Positions 33,734-42,606 of a DNA stretch of 64,000 bases are shown piece by piece. Both the position numbers and the translations under genes were made by a program. This stretch comes from Flavobacterium pisciphilum (GTDB taxonomy: Bacteria > Bacteroidota > Bacteroidia > Flavobacteriales > Flavobacteriaceae): positions 372,001-436,000 of the forward strand of contig NZ_JAJJMO010000001.1 in the NCBI RefSeq assembly GCF_020905345.1, written 5' to 3'. The notes beneath the pieces were generated by a model, which saw only the letters and a program-made list of their open reading frames with translations, did not search any database and had not been told where the DNA came from. Numbering within the stretch: the first letter of the stretch is position 1; every line of letters begins with the position of its first letter.

Positions 33734-36388
33734 CTACAAACTAAAGCTCATTCTTCCAAAGTAGTAAGCTCCAGTTGTTCCCATTTGTACAGGAGCATAT
33801 TTAAACACACCATAATAGCTGTTTTCATAAATTTGTCTGTCTGGAAAAACATCCAATAGGTTATTAGCTCCTAAAGCAATCTGGATTTTTGGAGTTATTT
33901 TATAAGCAACAGTTAAATCTGTAACTACTTTTCCGTTATGTTTTTGAATTCCTCCAAATGGGAATCCATCACGAATTACTTCTCCAAAATAGGTGTTTCT
34001 CAATAAAAAGTTCCATTTACTTAAACTATAATTTATTGCAAAAGTTCCTTTGTGTTTTGGAGTATTTGTTTCAATCAAACTTCTTTCTTGTGGTCCGTAA
34101 TAAACATCTTCTTGGCCTTCAAACAAAGCTGGAACATTGTTTAAATGCTTGTCTACTTTGTTGTCATTATAGTTATACAATAGCGAAAGATTCATTTTCC
34201 CTTCTCCAACATTCATATCATAGTCAATAACTAAATCAAGTCCGTTTGTAGTTGTATTGATTGCATTAGTAAAGAAACGTCCTGTTTGAGCCCCGTAAAC
34301 AGCAAACAAATCACGTAGTTCTGGAACTGGTTCTCCAAAGGCATCATTACCTAAATTTCCAGTTAAGATAATTCTGTTATCAATCCTGATATGATAATAA
34401 TCGGCAGTAATATTCAATTTCTTTATTGGAGAAAAAACAACTCCAAAACTGTAATTTCTAGAAGTTTCTTCCTTTAATTTTGGAATCCCTAGTTGCTTCG
34501 CTACATCGCTATCATTTCTAAAAATTCCAGAATTTAAAATTTTTCCATCAACAGCATCAGTTGCAATGTTGTTAAAGTATTGTTGGTGTAAAGATGGTGC
34601 TCTAAATCCAGTACTTATTGCTCCACGAACAAAAAGGTTATCTAAAATTTTATATCTAGCAGATAATTTTCCGTTTAAAGTATTTCCAAAATCTGTAAAA
34701 TCTTCATAACGCCCCGCAACACCAATTAATAATTTTTCAGTAACATCAGCTTCTAAATCTACATAAGCCCCTACACTACTTCTATTTTCATTTACAGCAT
34801 TCAAAGGAGAAAACCCAGGGAATGATTGTGATCCTCCATCGATATAAGAAGCTTCTTCGCCAGCAACAATTTTATATTTTTCAAAACGATATTCTCCTCC
34901 AAAAGCAACACTCAAACCATGAAAAACATCTTTATACAATCTTGTAACATCTGCATTTACTGTGTTTTGTAAAAAAGAGTGATTTCCTGCTTCAAAATCA
35001 GTTGGACTATTAGCTCCTAATGAAACGTTATTGGTATTAGAAACATCATAAACAAATTTATTCTCACCGATAGTATTACTCAAATCCAATTTCCATTCAC
35101 CAAACTTAAATTTAAATCCTACTGAAGAAGAAAGATCGGTTACAACTGAATTTAATTCAGGTTGAAATCCGAATGGAAAAATAGAAAACACAACATTCTC
35201 CGTTTCACTTGGCAAACGTCTAAAACCATAACCAGTACCATTTCTGTGACTTATTCCTCCTGAAGCATAAAACTCTATTTGATCGTTTAACGGAATTGAT
35301 GCATTAAAGAATCCTTGAATATTTTTGATTTTAGCATCTCCAATCTGGAAATTAAAATCATCACGCTTTAATCCATTTTGTGCTAATAAATTATCATCTA
35401 TCTGACGTGCTTGTGCAGGATCAGCAGCAAAATCATAAGCAAAATTGTTATCGTAAGCCGATTGATCAAAAATAATCAAGTTGTTATTTTGAGAACGATT
35501 CGTTTTCTGACGATTATTAAATTCAGCCGTCAAATTAATAAAACCACCTTTATTTCCAATTTTGGCTCCATAGTTCAAGTTCAAATTTGTAGTTTGACCA
35601 TCATTTCTAGAGGTACTTCCATAAGTTACATTGGCATCTAAACCTGCATTATCTTTCAAAACTAAATTGATAACACCAGCAATAGCATCCGATCCGTATT
35701 GTGCAGCAGCACCATCTCGTAAAACCTCAATACGCTTAATTGCCGAAGCTGGAATTGCACTTAAATCTGTTCCTACAGATCCGTTTCCAACAGTATTTTG
35801 ATAGTTAACTAATGATGTTGTATGTCTTCTTTTTCCATTAATTAAAACCAAAACCTGATCTGGTCCTAACCCTCTTAACGAAGCAGGATCAATATGCTCT
35901 GTACCATCCGATGATGATTGTCGACTTGAATTAAAAGAAGGAATTAAATAGGTTAAAATATCGTTTGTAGTTGTTTGTGGTGTTGTATTTCTAATTTTAG
36001 CCAAATTTACTACATCAACAGGAACAGCTGTTTCTAGTTTACTCTTCTTAGGATTTCTACTTCCAACAACTACAATTTCATCTAGACTGTTATTCTCTAA
36101 AACCAGTTGAATTTCTATACTATTTCCTCTTACAACGACCTCTTTTGTTTGATATCCAAATAATGAAACTATAAAAGTTGGACTAATTGCTGCTGATGTT
36201 ACTCTAAAATTCCCTAAAGCATCACTTGTAGCACTTACATGAGTTCCTTTGATCAGAATAGTAACAAATTCTAATGGACTTCCATTTTCACTAGTAATGG
36301 TTCCTTTTATGTCTTGACTTTGCGCAAAAAACAAGGTACTCGATAAAGTGAGAATTGCTGTAATTAAGATTCTTAAATTTTTTTTCAT
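33734..36388 (-). CDS. TonB-dependent receptor with CarboxypepD_reg-like domain
   Basis: 884 residues with a signal peptide (ends LFFAQ). An N-terminal carboxypeptidase-regulatory-like domain (~23-105, GTITSENGSPLEFVTILIKG) is followed by a TonB plug (~115-250, IRNTTPQTTTNDILTYLIP; IEVLRDGAAAQYGSDAIAGV) and a 22-strand barrel to the end. No SusD partner is next to it, so it is more likely a siderophore, vitamin or small-molecule receptor than a glycan receptor. It is divergent from the secreted SAM-hydrolase-like gene; a -7 box TACATTTG is at 36480-36473. Confidence 0.9.
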   Translation of the reverse strand: MKKNLRILITAILTLSSTLFFAQSQDIKGTITSENGSPLEFVTILIKGTHVSATSDALGNFRVTSAAISPTFIVSLFGYQTKEVVVRGNSIEIQLVLENNSLDEIVVVGSRNPKKSKLETAVPVDVVNLAKIRNTTPQTTTNDILTYLIPSFNSSRQSSSDGTEHIDPASLRGLGPDQVLVLINGKRRHTTSLVNYQNTVGNGSVGTDLSAIPASAIKRIEVLRDGAAAQYGSDAIAGVINLVLKDNAGLDANVTYGSTSRNDGQTTNLNLNYGAKIGNKGGFINLTAEFNNRQKTNRSQNNNLIIFDQSAYDNNFAYDFAADPAQARQIDDNLLAQNGLKRDDFNFQIGDAKIKNIQGFFNASIPLNDQIEFYASGGISHRNGTGYGFRRLPSETENVVFSIFPFGFQPELNSVVTDLSSSVGFKFKFGEWKLDLSNTIGENKFVYDVSNTNNVSLGANSPTDFEAGNHSFLQNTVNADVTRLYKDVFHGLSVAFGGEYRFEKYKIVAGEEASYIDGGSQSFPGFSPLNAVNENRSSVGAYVDLEADVTEKLLIGVAGRYEDFTDFGNTLNGKLSARYKILDNLFVRGAISTGFRAPSLHQQYFNNIATDAVDGKILNSGIFRNDSDVAKQLGIPKLKEETSRNYSFGVVFSPIKKLNITADYYHIRIDNRIILTGNLGNDAFGEPVPELRDLFAVYGAQTGRFFTNAINTTTNGLDLVIDYDMNVGEGKMNLSLLYNYNDNKVDKHLNNVPALFEGQEDVYYGPQERSLIETNTPKHKGTFAINYSLSKWNFLLRNTYFGEVIRDGFPFGGIQKHNGKVVTDLTVAYKITPKIQIALGANNLLDVFPDRQIYENSYYGVFKYAPVQMGTTGAYYFGRMSFSL

Positions 36389-36586
36389 TTCTGGTTATTT
36401 TAATACATTGTAAATTATTCATTTAGATAAATGAAATGGCTTGTTAAATATTTTGTTAATCTTAACAAAGTGCAAATGTAAATCTTAAAAGTTAAACTTT
36501 ACTTATCCAATAGAGTTTATGTGTTTAAAAAAGATAAAATCTAATTTTAATGAAATATCTTTGTGGAAATTTTTAAAAATAGAAAA

Positions 36587-37474
36587 ATGAAATTACGATT
36601 ATTACTTTTTTTGTGTGCTATTACTTTTAATGGGTTTTCTCAAAATAATGTATTAGTTTTTCAATCTGATTTTGGTTTGAAAGATGGAGCTGTATCTGCC
36701 ATGAAAGGGGTAGCGATAGGTGTTTCTACCGACTTAAAAATATTTGATGTAACGCATGAAATTCCAGCATTTAATATTTGGGAAGCAGCTTATCGTTTAT
36801 CACAAACAGCACAATATTACCCTACAGGAACAGTATTTGTTTCAGTTTGTGATCCGGGAGTAGGAACAGCTAGACACTCTGTTGTTTTACTTACTAAATC
36901 TGGTCATTATTTTGTAACTCCTGATAATGGTACTTTGACTTTAGTTGCTGAACAATTAGGAATTCAAGAAATCCGCGAAATCGACGAAGTAAAAAACCGT
37001 CGTCAGAACTCAAATGAGTCCTATACTTTTCATGGTCGTGATGTCTATGCTTATACAGGTGCACGTTTAGCATCAAAAACAATTACATTCGATCAAGTTG
37101 GGCCAAAATTACCAAATGAGGTTGTAAAAATTGAATATCAGAAACCCGTTTTCGAAAAAGGAATTATCAAAGGCGGAATACCGATTTTAGATATTCAATA
37201 CGGAAATGTTTGGACCAATATTGACAAAAAAACATTTGCAAATTTAGATTTGAAAGCAGGAGATTTTGTGAAAATTCAAATTTTTAATGGAACTAAAAAA
37301 GTGTATGATGGAAAACTAAAACTAGTACATACTTTTGGAGAAGTTGAAATCGGTACTGATGTATGTTACTTTAATAGCCTTTTGAATTTCTCATTGGCAG
37401 TAAATCAAGGAAGTTTTTCAGAAAAACATAAAATTTATAGCGGAGCTAATTGGAGTATTTTAATCAATAAATAG
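36587..37474 (+). CDS. Exported SAM hydroxide adenosyltransferase (DUF62)
   Basis: About 295 residues from MKLRLLLFLCAITFNGFSQ, a signal peptide; the longer GTG frame begins inside the -7 box TATCTTTG (36556-36563) and is unlikely. The family fold is shown by VFQSDFGLKDGAVSAMKG, FDVTHEIPAFNIWEAAY and CDPGVGTARHSVV. The proposed catalytic triad is present as D89, R96 and H149 (YTFHGRDVY), with the D-R spacing known for family members that hydrolyse S-adenosylmethionine to adenosine and methionine. The export signal is noteworthy because SAM is normally cytoplasmic. Promoter and terminator show a single-gene unit. Confidence 0.85.
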   Translation: MKLRLLLFLCAITFNGFSQNNVLVFQSDFGLKDGAVSAMKGVAIGVSTDLKIFDVTHEIPAFNIWEAAYRLSQTAQYYPTGTVFVSVCDPGVGTARHSVVLLTKSGHYFVTPDNGTLTLVAEQLGIQEIREIDEVKNRRQNSNESYTFHGRDVYAYTGARLASKTITFDQVGPKLPNEVVKIEYQKPVFEKGIIKGGIPILDIQYGNVWTNIDKKTFANLDLKAGDFVKIQIFNGTKKVYDGKLKLVHTFGEVEIGTDVCYFNSLLNFSLAVNQGSFSEKHKIYSGANWSILINK

Positions 37475-37494
37475 TTTCATCATCCAGTATAAAT

Positions 37495-37528
37495 AAAAAA
37501 GGTGTTCATTAAATGAACACCTTTTTTT
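37495..37528. terminator. Bidirectional terminator
   Basis: AAAAAAGGTGTTCATT/AATGAACACCTTTTTTT hairpin between the convergent DUF62 and alcohol dehydrogenase genes. Confidence 0.9.
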
Positions 37529-37541
37529 AGTTTACAAAACC

Positions 37542-38597
37542 TTAGTTTTTAAGTGAAGCCATATCGATTACAAAACGATATTTTATATCTCCTTTTAATA
37601 ATCTTTCGTAAGCATTATTAACGTCGTTTACACCTATCAATTCAATATCGGCAACAATATTGTGCTTAGCGCAAAAATCAAGCATTTCTTGAGTTTCTGC
37701 AATTCCACCAATAAGCGAACCAGAGAAACTTCTTCTACCAAGTATTAGGCTAAATGATGTTACAGGAAGTGGATCCATAGGAGCACCAACCAATGTAAGT
37801 GTTCCATCTACTCTAAGTAGATTTAAATACGCATCAATATCATGTTGAGCCGATACGCAATCTAAAATAAAATGCAGACTTTTTGCATATTTAGCCATTT
37901 GTTCAGCATCTGTAGATAGTACTACTTCATCTGCTCCCAATCGTTTTGCATCCTCAGTTTTAGACAATGAAGTCGTAAAAACTATTACATGAGCTCCCAT
38001 TGCTTTTGCAATTTTGATTCCCATATGACCTAAACCACCAATACCTACAATACCAACTCTTTGCCCAGGTCCTACTTTCCAGTGTTTTAATGGAGAATAC
38101 GTAGTAATACCAGCACATAGTAAAGGTGCAACTCCAGCTAAATCTAATTTATCAGAAATATGAAGTACAAAACTTTCGTCTACAACAACACTCTCAGAAT
38201 ATCCACCAAAAGTTTGCCCTCCAAGGTGTGGATCTGGAGAGTTAAATGTCATTGTATTTCCCGGCTCACAAAACTGCTCTAAACCATCTTTACAATGCTC
38301 ACACTCTCTACAAGAATCAACCATACAACCTACTCCAGCTAAATCGCCTACTTTGAAGTTTTTTACATGATCTCCTACTTTGGTTACGCGACCCACAATT
38401 TCATGTCCTGGAACTATTGGATAAATTGTACCATGCCATTCGTTTCTAGCAGAATGAAGATCAGAATGACAAATTCCGCAATATAAAATATCAATCTCCA
38501 CATCATGTGCAGTTACTGCTCTACGCTTTATATCTAATGTTTTTAACGGTGCTTCGGCAGCTTCTGTACCAAATGCCTTTATGTTTTTTGCTTCCAT
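37542..38597 (-). CDS. Zinc-dependent alcohol dehydrogenase (YahK/CAD type)
   Basis: 351 residues. Catalytic zinc site: YCGICHSDLH and PGHEIVGRVTKVG. Structural zinc site: CMVDSCRECEHCKDGLEQFC. NAD(P) Rossmann motif: GIGGLGHMGIKIAKAMG. The family reduces aldehydes to alcohols with NADPH. Neighbouring cupins and an AraC regulator suggest an aldehyde/electrophile response group, by inference. Confidence 0.9.
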   Translation of the reverse strand: MEAKNIKAFGTEAAEAPLKTLDIKRRAVTAHDVEIDILYCGICHSDLHSARNEWHGTIYPIVPGHEIVGRVTKVGDHVKNFKVGDLAGVGCMVDSCRECEHCKDGLEQFCEPGNTMTFNSPDPHLGGQTFGGYSESVVVDESFVLHISDKLDLAGVAPLLCAGITTYSPLKHWKVGPGQRVGIVGIGGLGHMGIKIAKAMGAHVIVFTTSLSKTEDAKRLGADEVVLSTDAEQMAKYAKSLHFILDCVSAQHDIDAYLNLLRVDGTLTLVGAPMDPLPVTSFSLILGRRSFSGSLIGGIAETQEMLDFCAKHNIVADIELIGVNDVNNAYERLLKGDIKYRFVIDMASLKN

Positions 38598-39043
38598 ATT
38601 TTTAAAAAGTTATTTGTTTAAAATGTTATTTGTTTCAAGTGTTCAGTCTCAGTCTTTAGTCTTTAGTCTCAGTTTACAGTATTCATACAGTAAAAAAAAA
38701 AACAATCTGTTCAATTCGCTAAATCTGCGTGCTAATTTTCAGTATTCAGTCTCAGTATTTATAAGTAGAGAAAAAACAATCTGCTTAATCCGCTAAATCT
38801 GCGTGCAAATTTTCAATATTCAGTTTACAGTTTACATTATTCATAAGTAGAGAAAAAATAATCTGCTAAATCCGCTAAATCTGCGTGCTAATTTTCAGAA
38901 TCCAGTCACAGTGTTCAGTACTGCGACTACAAACTGAGCGTCACAACTGTAAACTATAAACTGCGACTGTAATCTCTTTTCACTTCTCCCTCTTAGTTTT
39001 CAATCTCTTAGAACCTTAGCTACTCAGCACCTTTGAACCTTTA
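38598..39043. repeat. Intergenic tandem repeat, ~80-bp unit, 3 copies
   Basis: Units of about 80 bp begin near 38681, 38757 and 38838. Each carries ATTCATAAGTAGAGAAAAAA, CAATCTGCTTAATCCGC, TAAATCTGCGTGC and AATTTTCAGT. TCAGTCTCAGT-type words flank them. The rest of this 446-bp gap is low-complexity sequence. No gene. It shares words with the repeat at 24.6-24.9 kb. Confidence 0.75.
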
Positions 39044-39448
39044 TTATTCAGTAAAACTGTTATATTCCTCATCAGTTACTTGTTCCATCCAAATTCCTAG
39101 ACCCTTATCTATTTCAGTTATAATTGCTATATGCGAAAATCGACTTGTAGGTGTGGCACCATACCAATGCTCAACTTCTGGCAAAATGGTCAGAACTTCT
39201 CCTTTATGAACCAATCGTATTGGCGTACCTCGCTCCTGAAAATAACCAACACCCTCTGTTGCAACAAGCAATTGCAAACCTGTATTTGTGTGCCAATTAT
39301 TTCTCGATCCAGGCTCAAAAGAAACCTCTTTTATGGTAGTATTACGTGGCTGAATATCGCTAGTACTCTTTTTAAAAGAAACTTCGCCAATAGCATATTT
39401 GTTAGGAACGATTCCTTCTTCTATGGTAGTTGTATAATGTGTTGGCAT
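39044..39448 (-). CDS. Cupin-domain protein, copy 1
   Basis: 134 residues, a single small cupin barrel: SFEPGSRNNWHTNTGLQLLV and ILPEVEHWYGATPTSRFSHIAI. It is paralogous to the next cupin, but the second histidine of the first metal motif is replaced (HTN instead of HTH). Such proteins are usually small metal-dependent enzymes or sensors in quinone or electrophile metabolism; the role here is inferred from context only. Confidence 0.8.
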   Translation of the reverse strand: MPTHYTTTIEEGIVPNKYAIGEVSFKKSTSDIQPRNTTIKEVSFEPGSRNNWHTNTGLQLLVATEGVGYFQERGTPIRLVHKGEVLTILPEVEHWYGATPTSRFSHIAIITEIDKGLGIWMEQVTDEEYNSFTE

Positions 39449-39637
39449 AAATAGTTATTTATTGTAGTTTGATTTATTATTTAATGGCTAACCAATAAAA
39501 ATCACAACAATCTTAAATACAGCAATTTACAACAATATTTTATCATCACATGATTGAGATAAAAAATTATGGATTACTTTTTATAAAATTATTTTTAAAT
39601 TAATGTTGGCTACAAACAACACATATAAACTTTAGGA

Positions 39638-40054
39638 CTATTTAAAGCTATTGTATTGTTCATCAGTTACTCTTTCTAACCAATCGACAATGCCCTTTTG
39701 AGTATTAGTACTAATCGCTATATGAGTAAATTCACTATCAGGGGATGCGCCATGCCAATGTTTAACATCGGGTAAAACAGAAACAACATCGCCTATATTA
39801 AGTAATTGGATAGGTTTTCCTTCTTCTTGGTAATAACCTACTCCGTGTGTAACAATAAGTATTTGACCTCCGGGATGTGTGTGCCAATTATTTCTGGCTC
39901 TGGGTTCAAAAACTACATTTCCTACAACAGTATTTAAAGTTCTGTCATCTGGAACGAGTAGTTTTACCCAAGCATTACCTGTAAAATAATCGGCTGAAGC
40001 TGGATCTCCTTTTAGAAAAATAGTATTATCTGATTCATTTTGTTCTGTTTTCAT
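39638..40054 (-). CDS. Cupin-domain protein, copy 2
   Basis: 138 residues with the cupin metal motif intact: NNWHTHPGGQILIVTHGVGYY and KHWHGASPDSEFTHIAIS. Paralogue of 39044-39448, separated by 189 nt. It lies between that copy and an AraC regulator on the same strand and is likely under its control. Confidence 0.82.
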   Translation of the reverse strand: MKTEQNESDNTIFLKGDPASADYFTGNAWVKLLVPDDRTLNTVVGNVVFEPRARNNWHTHPGGQILIVTHGVGYYQEEGKPIQLLNIGDVVSVLPDVKHWHGASPDSEFTHIAISTNTQKGIVDWLERVTDEQYNSFK

Positions 40055-40240
40055 AATTATTCTGTTTTATACATCAGTACAAACTAAATTAAAGAAGCGG
40101 TCAATACTATAAATACAAACCTTGCTATTTAGCCAATAATCTGACATTGATTAATACTAATTATTCCAGTACAAATTTACTTTGGTAAAGACTTTTTAAA
40201 ATAACAATTATCAAACAAAAAATTAAGAATATGAAACAAT

Positions 40241-41113
40241 TTACATCCTTAAAGTTTTAGGTACAGTTCCGGTTAGCCTTTTAAAGTAATTATTAAAATA
40301 ACTCGGATATTCAAATCCAAGTGAAAACCCTATATCGGCAATACTCCAATCAGTATGCTGCAAAAGAGCTTTTGCTTCACTAATAATTCTTTCACTGATA
40401 TGAGTAGTAGTCGATTTACCAGTAATTTCCTTTACCGAACGATTAAGGTGATTGACGTGCACTGCAAGATTTTGAGCATAGTCTTGTGGTGTTTTTAGCT
40501 TAAGTGGCTGATCCTTGGTCTCTATCGGAAACTGTCTTTCTAAAAGTTCGAGAAAAAGTGTAGTAATTCGAGAAGAAGCATTCTTATGTTTAAAGAAATT
40601 TTCTGAAGGTTGCATTTTTAATGATTCATGAATAATCAGGTTGATATAATTTCGAATTAAATCGTCTTTAAAAATGTAATCTGTATCTTGTTCCGATATC
40701 ATTTTTATAAACATCGAAGTTATAAATTCCTCTTGTACAGGAGTCAAAGAGAATATAGGAGTTCCTCCAATCTTAAACAAAGGGGATTCATGAAGACTAT
40801 CTGAACGATAATTAACCTTTAAAAAATCTTCGGTGAAAACACAGGCATATCCGCTATAAATAGGTGAAATAATTTCCCAAGAGTATGGAATATGTGGATT
40901 TCCAAAGAATAATATTGTACCATCAGTTTCAATACCTCTATCAGCATAATGAATGAGACTTTTACTAGTATTAATACAAATCTTGTAAAAATCCCTACGG
41001 TTATAAGTTGGTACAGCATTAACACCACTATTCACTTCATATACTTTAAAGCCTTTTAGTTTTAAGTCATTGGTATTAAAATCTGAAGCTTGAGAAACAA
41101 TATGATTATCCAT
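40241..41113 (-). CDS. AraC-family transcriptional regulator
   Basis: 290 residues. The N-terminal sensor is cupin-like (TDGTILFFGNPHIPYSWEII). The C-terminal AraC domain has HVNHLNRSVKEITG and SIADIGFSLGFEYPSYFNNYF. A -7 box TAACTTTG (41125-41118) is only 5 nt upstream of the ATG, so the mRNA may be nearly leaderless. Probable regulator of the two cupins and the alcohol dehydrogenase. Confidence 0.8.
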   Translation of the reverse strand: MDNHIVSQASDFNTNDLKLKGFKVYEVNSGVNAVPTYNRRDFYKICINTSKSLIHYADRGIETDGTILFFGNPHIPYSWEIISPIYSGYACVFTEDFLKVNYRSDSLHESPLFKIGGTPIFSLTPVQEEFITSMFIKMISEQDTDYIFKDDLIRNYINLIIHESLKMQPSENFFKHKNASSRITTLFLELLERQFPIETKDQPLKLKTPQDYAQNLAVHVNHLNRSVKEITGKSTTTHISERIISEAKALLQHTDWSIADIGFSLGFEYPSYFNNYFKRLTGTVPKTLRM

Positions 41114-41302
41114 GAGGCAAAGTTAAGAAAATCAAACATAAATTAAATAAGAAATAATTATGAAATTACAGTAACTAACGCTATCTTAGTCGCAAACCCA
41201 TACATCACATATTATCTACCCCATAATTACTGATTTGCAAGAATCATCGTAAATACAACAACTATATTTTTTTATTGAATCGAAAATATACAGCTAATAA
41301 AA

Positions 41303-41899
41303 ATGATTTTCAAACAACTCCGATTAAACATTGATATTGAAGATAGTACATTTAATGAACTATACTCAACCCGCATACAAAGACTTTCAGAACGGCATTG
41401 GACTCCAGTTGAGATAGCCAAAGCAGCTGCTGATTATCTTGTAGACAAACCCAATAAAAAAGTACTGGATATAGGTGCTGGTGCAGGAAAATTTTGCTTA
41501 GTAGGCGCTGCTTCTACAAGGGGAATGTTTTATGGTGTTGAACAAAGAGAGTCACTTATAAAAGTATCTAAAAAAATAGCCGAAAAGCATAATGTAAAAA
41601 ACGTTGAATTCATTCATTCGAATATCAACCAGATTTCCTTTTCAGATTATGATGCATTTTATTTCTATAACTCCTTTTACGAAAATATTGATATTACATG
41701 TCCAATAGACAAAATTATACTTCCTGAAAAAGAATTGTTTCATTCATATTCTAATTATGTTAGAGAACAGTTGTCAAAAACGCCCAAAGGAACAAGACTA
41801 GTTACCTATTGGAGTACTTGGGAAGAAATCCCAGAAAGTTTTGATTTAGAAGAATCTGCTTGTGATGGAATATTGAATTTCTGGAAAAAAAAGGTATAG
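41303..41899 (+). CDS. Class I SAM-dependent methyltransferase
   Basis: 198 residues. SAM-binding motif I is KVLDIGAGAGKFC. Other family blocks are MFYGVEQRESLIKVSKKIA and SDYDAFYFYNSFYEN. The substrate is unknown. Single gene ended by the hairpin at 41911-41943. Confidence 0.8.
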   Translation: MIFKQLRLNIDIEDSTFNELYSTRIQRLSERHWTPVEIAKAAADYLVDKPNKKVLDIGAGAGKFCLVGAASTRGMFYGVEQRESLIKVSKKIAEKHNVKNVEFIHSNINQISFSDYDAFYFYNSFYENIDITCPIDKIILPEKELFHSYSNYVREQLSKTPKGTRLVTYWSTWEEIPESFDLEESACDGILNFWKKKV

Positions 41900-41910
41900 C
41901 TATACTAAAA

Positions 41911-41943
41911 AAAACTGCCCTGAAATAATTCATAGGCAGTTTA
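41911..41943 (+). terminator. Terminator of the methyltransferase gene
   Basis: AAACTGCC/GGCAGTTT stem followed by a T-rich stretch. Confidence 0.7.
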
Positions 41944-41988
41944 ATTGCTCTTTCAAGCTGTCAAAATTTAATAAAAAACAAAAATAAT

Positions 41989-42522
41989 CTAAAGCGTTTT
42001 TTCTAACGTCTCTAGTACTTCCTTCCAATTATTCACTCTTAAATGATGTGTTTGATTTATATTGTGGAATGCCGTAAACATAATAGGTTTACCCATGCAA
42101 TAATCTAAATTCTTACTGTGATCATCAATCATATAATCAGTATTGATGATTCTTTTACTTCCGCATAAAATAATATTCTCCCATTTGATAAAAGGAAAAT
42201 GTTCTCCAAGCCAATCTATTTTTTCAGGAAGTGACATAGGAAACTCTGTAGCAGCAGAAACGATAAAGATTTCAAAATTTTCTTGTAACTGACGTAAAGC
42301 ATCTACAGCATTTGGCATTACAGGTAATGTTCTGAAAAAATTTTCAGAATTTAAAATCCCTCGTAAAATTTCTCTTCCTTGAAAAGCTTCATCTTCACTT
42401 AATCCTTGAATGCTTTCTCTTGAAATAGTTGTTCCACATTCTTTATTGTAATATTTAATCAAGCTAGCCTCTATATCAGCAAGCACGCCATCCATATCGA
42501 CAGCAATAGTTTTCTTTTTCAT
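41989..42522 (-). CDS. 5'(3')-deoxyribonucleotidase (NT5C-like, HAD fold)
   Basis: 177 residues. HAD motif I is IAVDMDGVLADIEA. The core has FEIFIVSAATEFP, then a lysine block and MIDDHSKNLDYC (motif IV). The family dephosphorylates deoxyribonucleoside monophosphates and balances dNTP pools. It is divergent from a DeoR regulator across overlapping palindromes, which suggests that the DeoR protein controls it. Confidence 0.85.
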   Translation of the reverse strand: MKKKTIAVDMDGVLADIEASLIKYYNKECGTTISRESIQGLSEDEAFQGREILRGILNSENFFRTLPVMPNAVDALRQLQENFEIFIVSAATEFPMSLPEKIDWLGEHFPFIKWENIILCGSKRIINTDYMIDDHSKNLDYCMGKPIMFTAFHNINQTHHLRVNNWKEVLETLEKTL

Positions 42523-42539
42523 TGCAATTTATTTTGCTA

Positions 42540-42605
42540 CAAATCTACGCAAATATTGCAATATATTGCAATATTTTATTATTTTTGCAATATAAATTTG
42601 CAACA
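42540..42605. promoter_or_regulatory. Divergent promoters with overlapping ATATTGCAATAT palindromes
   Basis: Minus -7 box TAGATTTG (42547-42540) with TTG at 42571-42569. Plus -7 box TATTTTTG (42580-42587) with TTG at 42556-42558; both spacers are 21 bp. Between them two perfect 12-bp palindromes ATATTGCAATAT overlap at 42553-42564 and 42563-42574 (10-bp period). Further TTGCAATAT and TTGCAA half-sites lie near 42585 and 42598. This looks like a cooperative operator, probably of the DeoR protein. Confidence 0.6.
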
Positions 42606-42606
42606 C

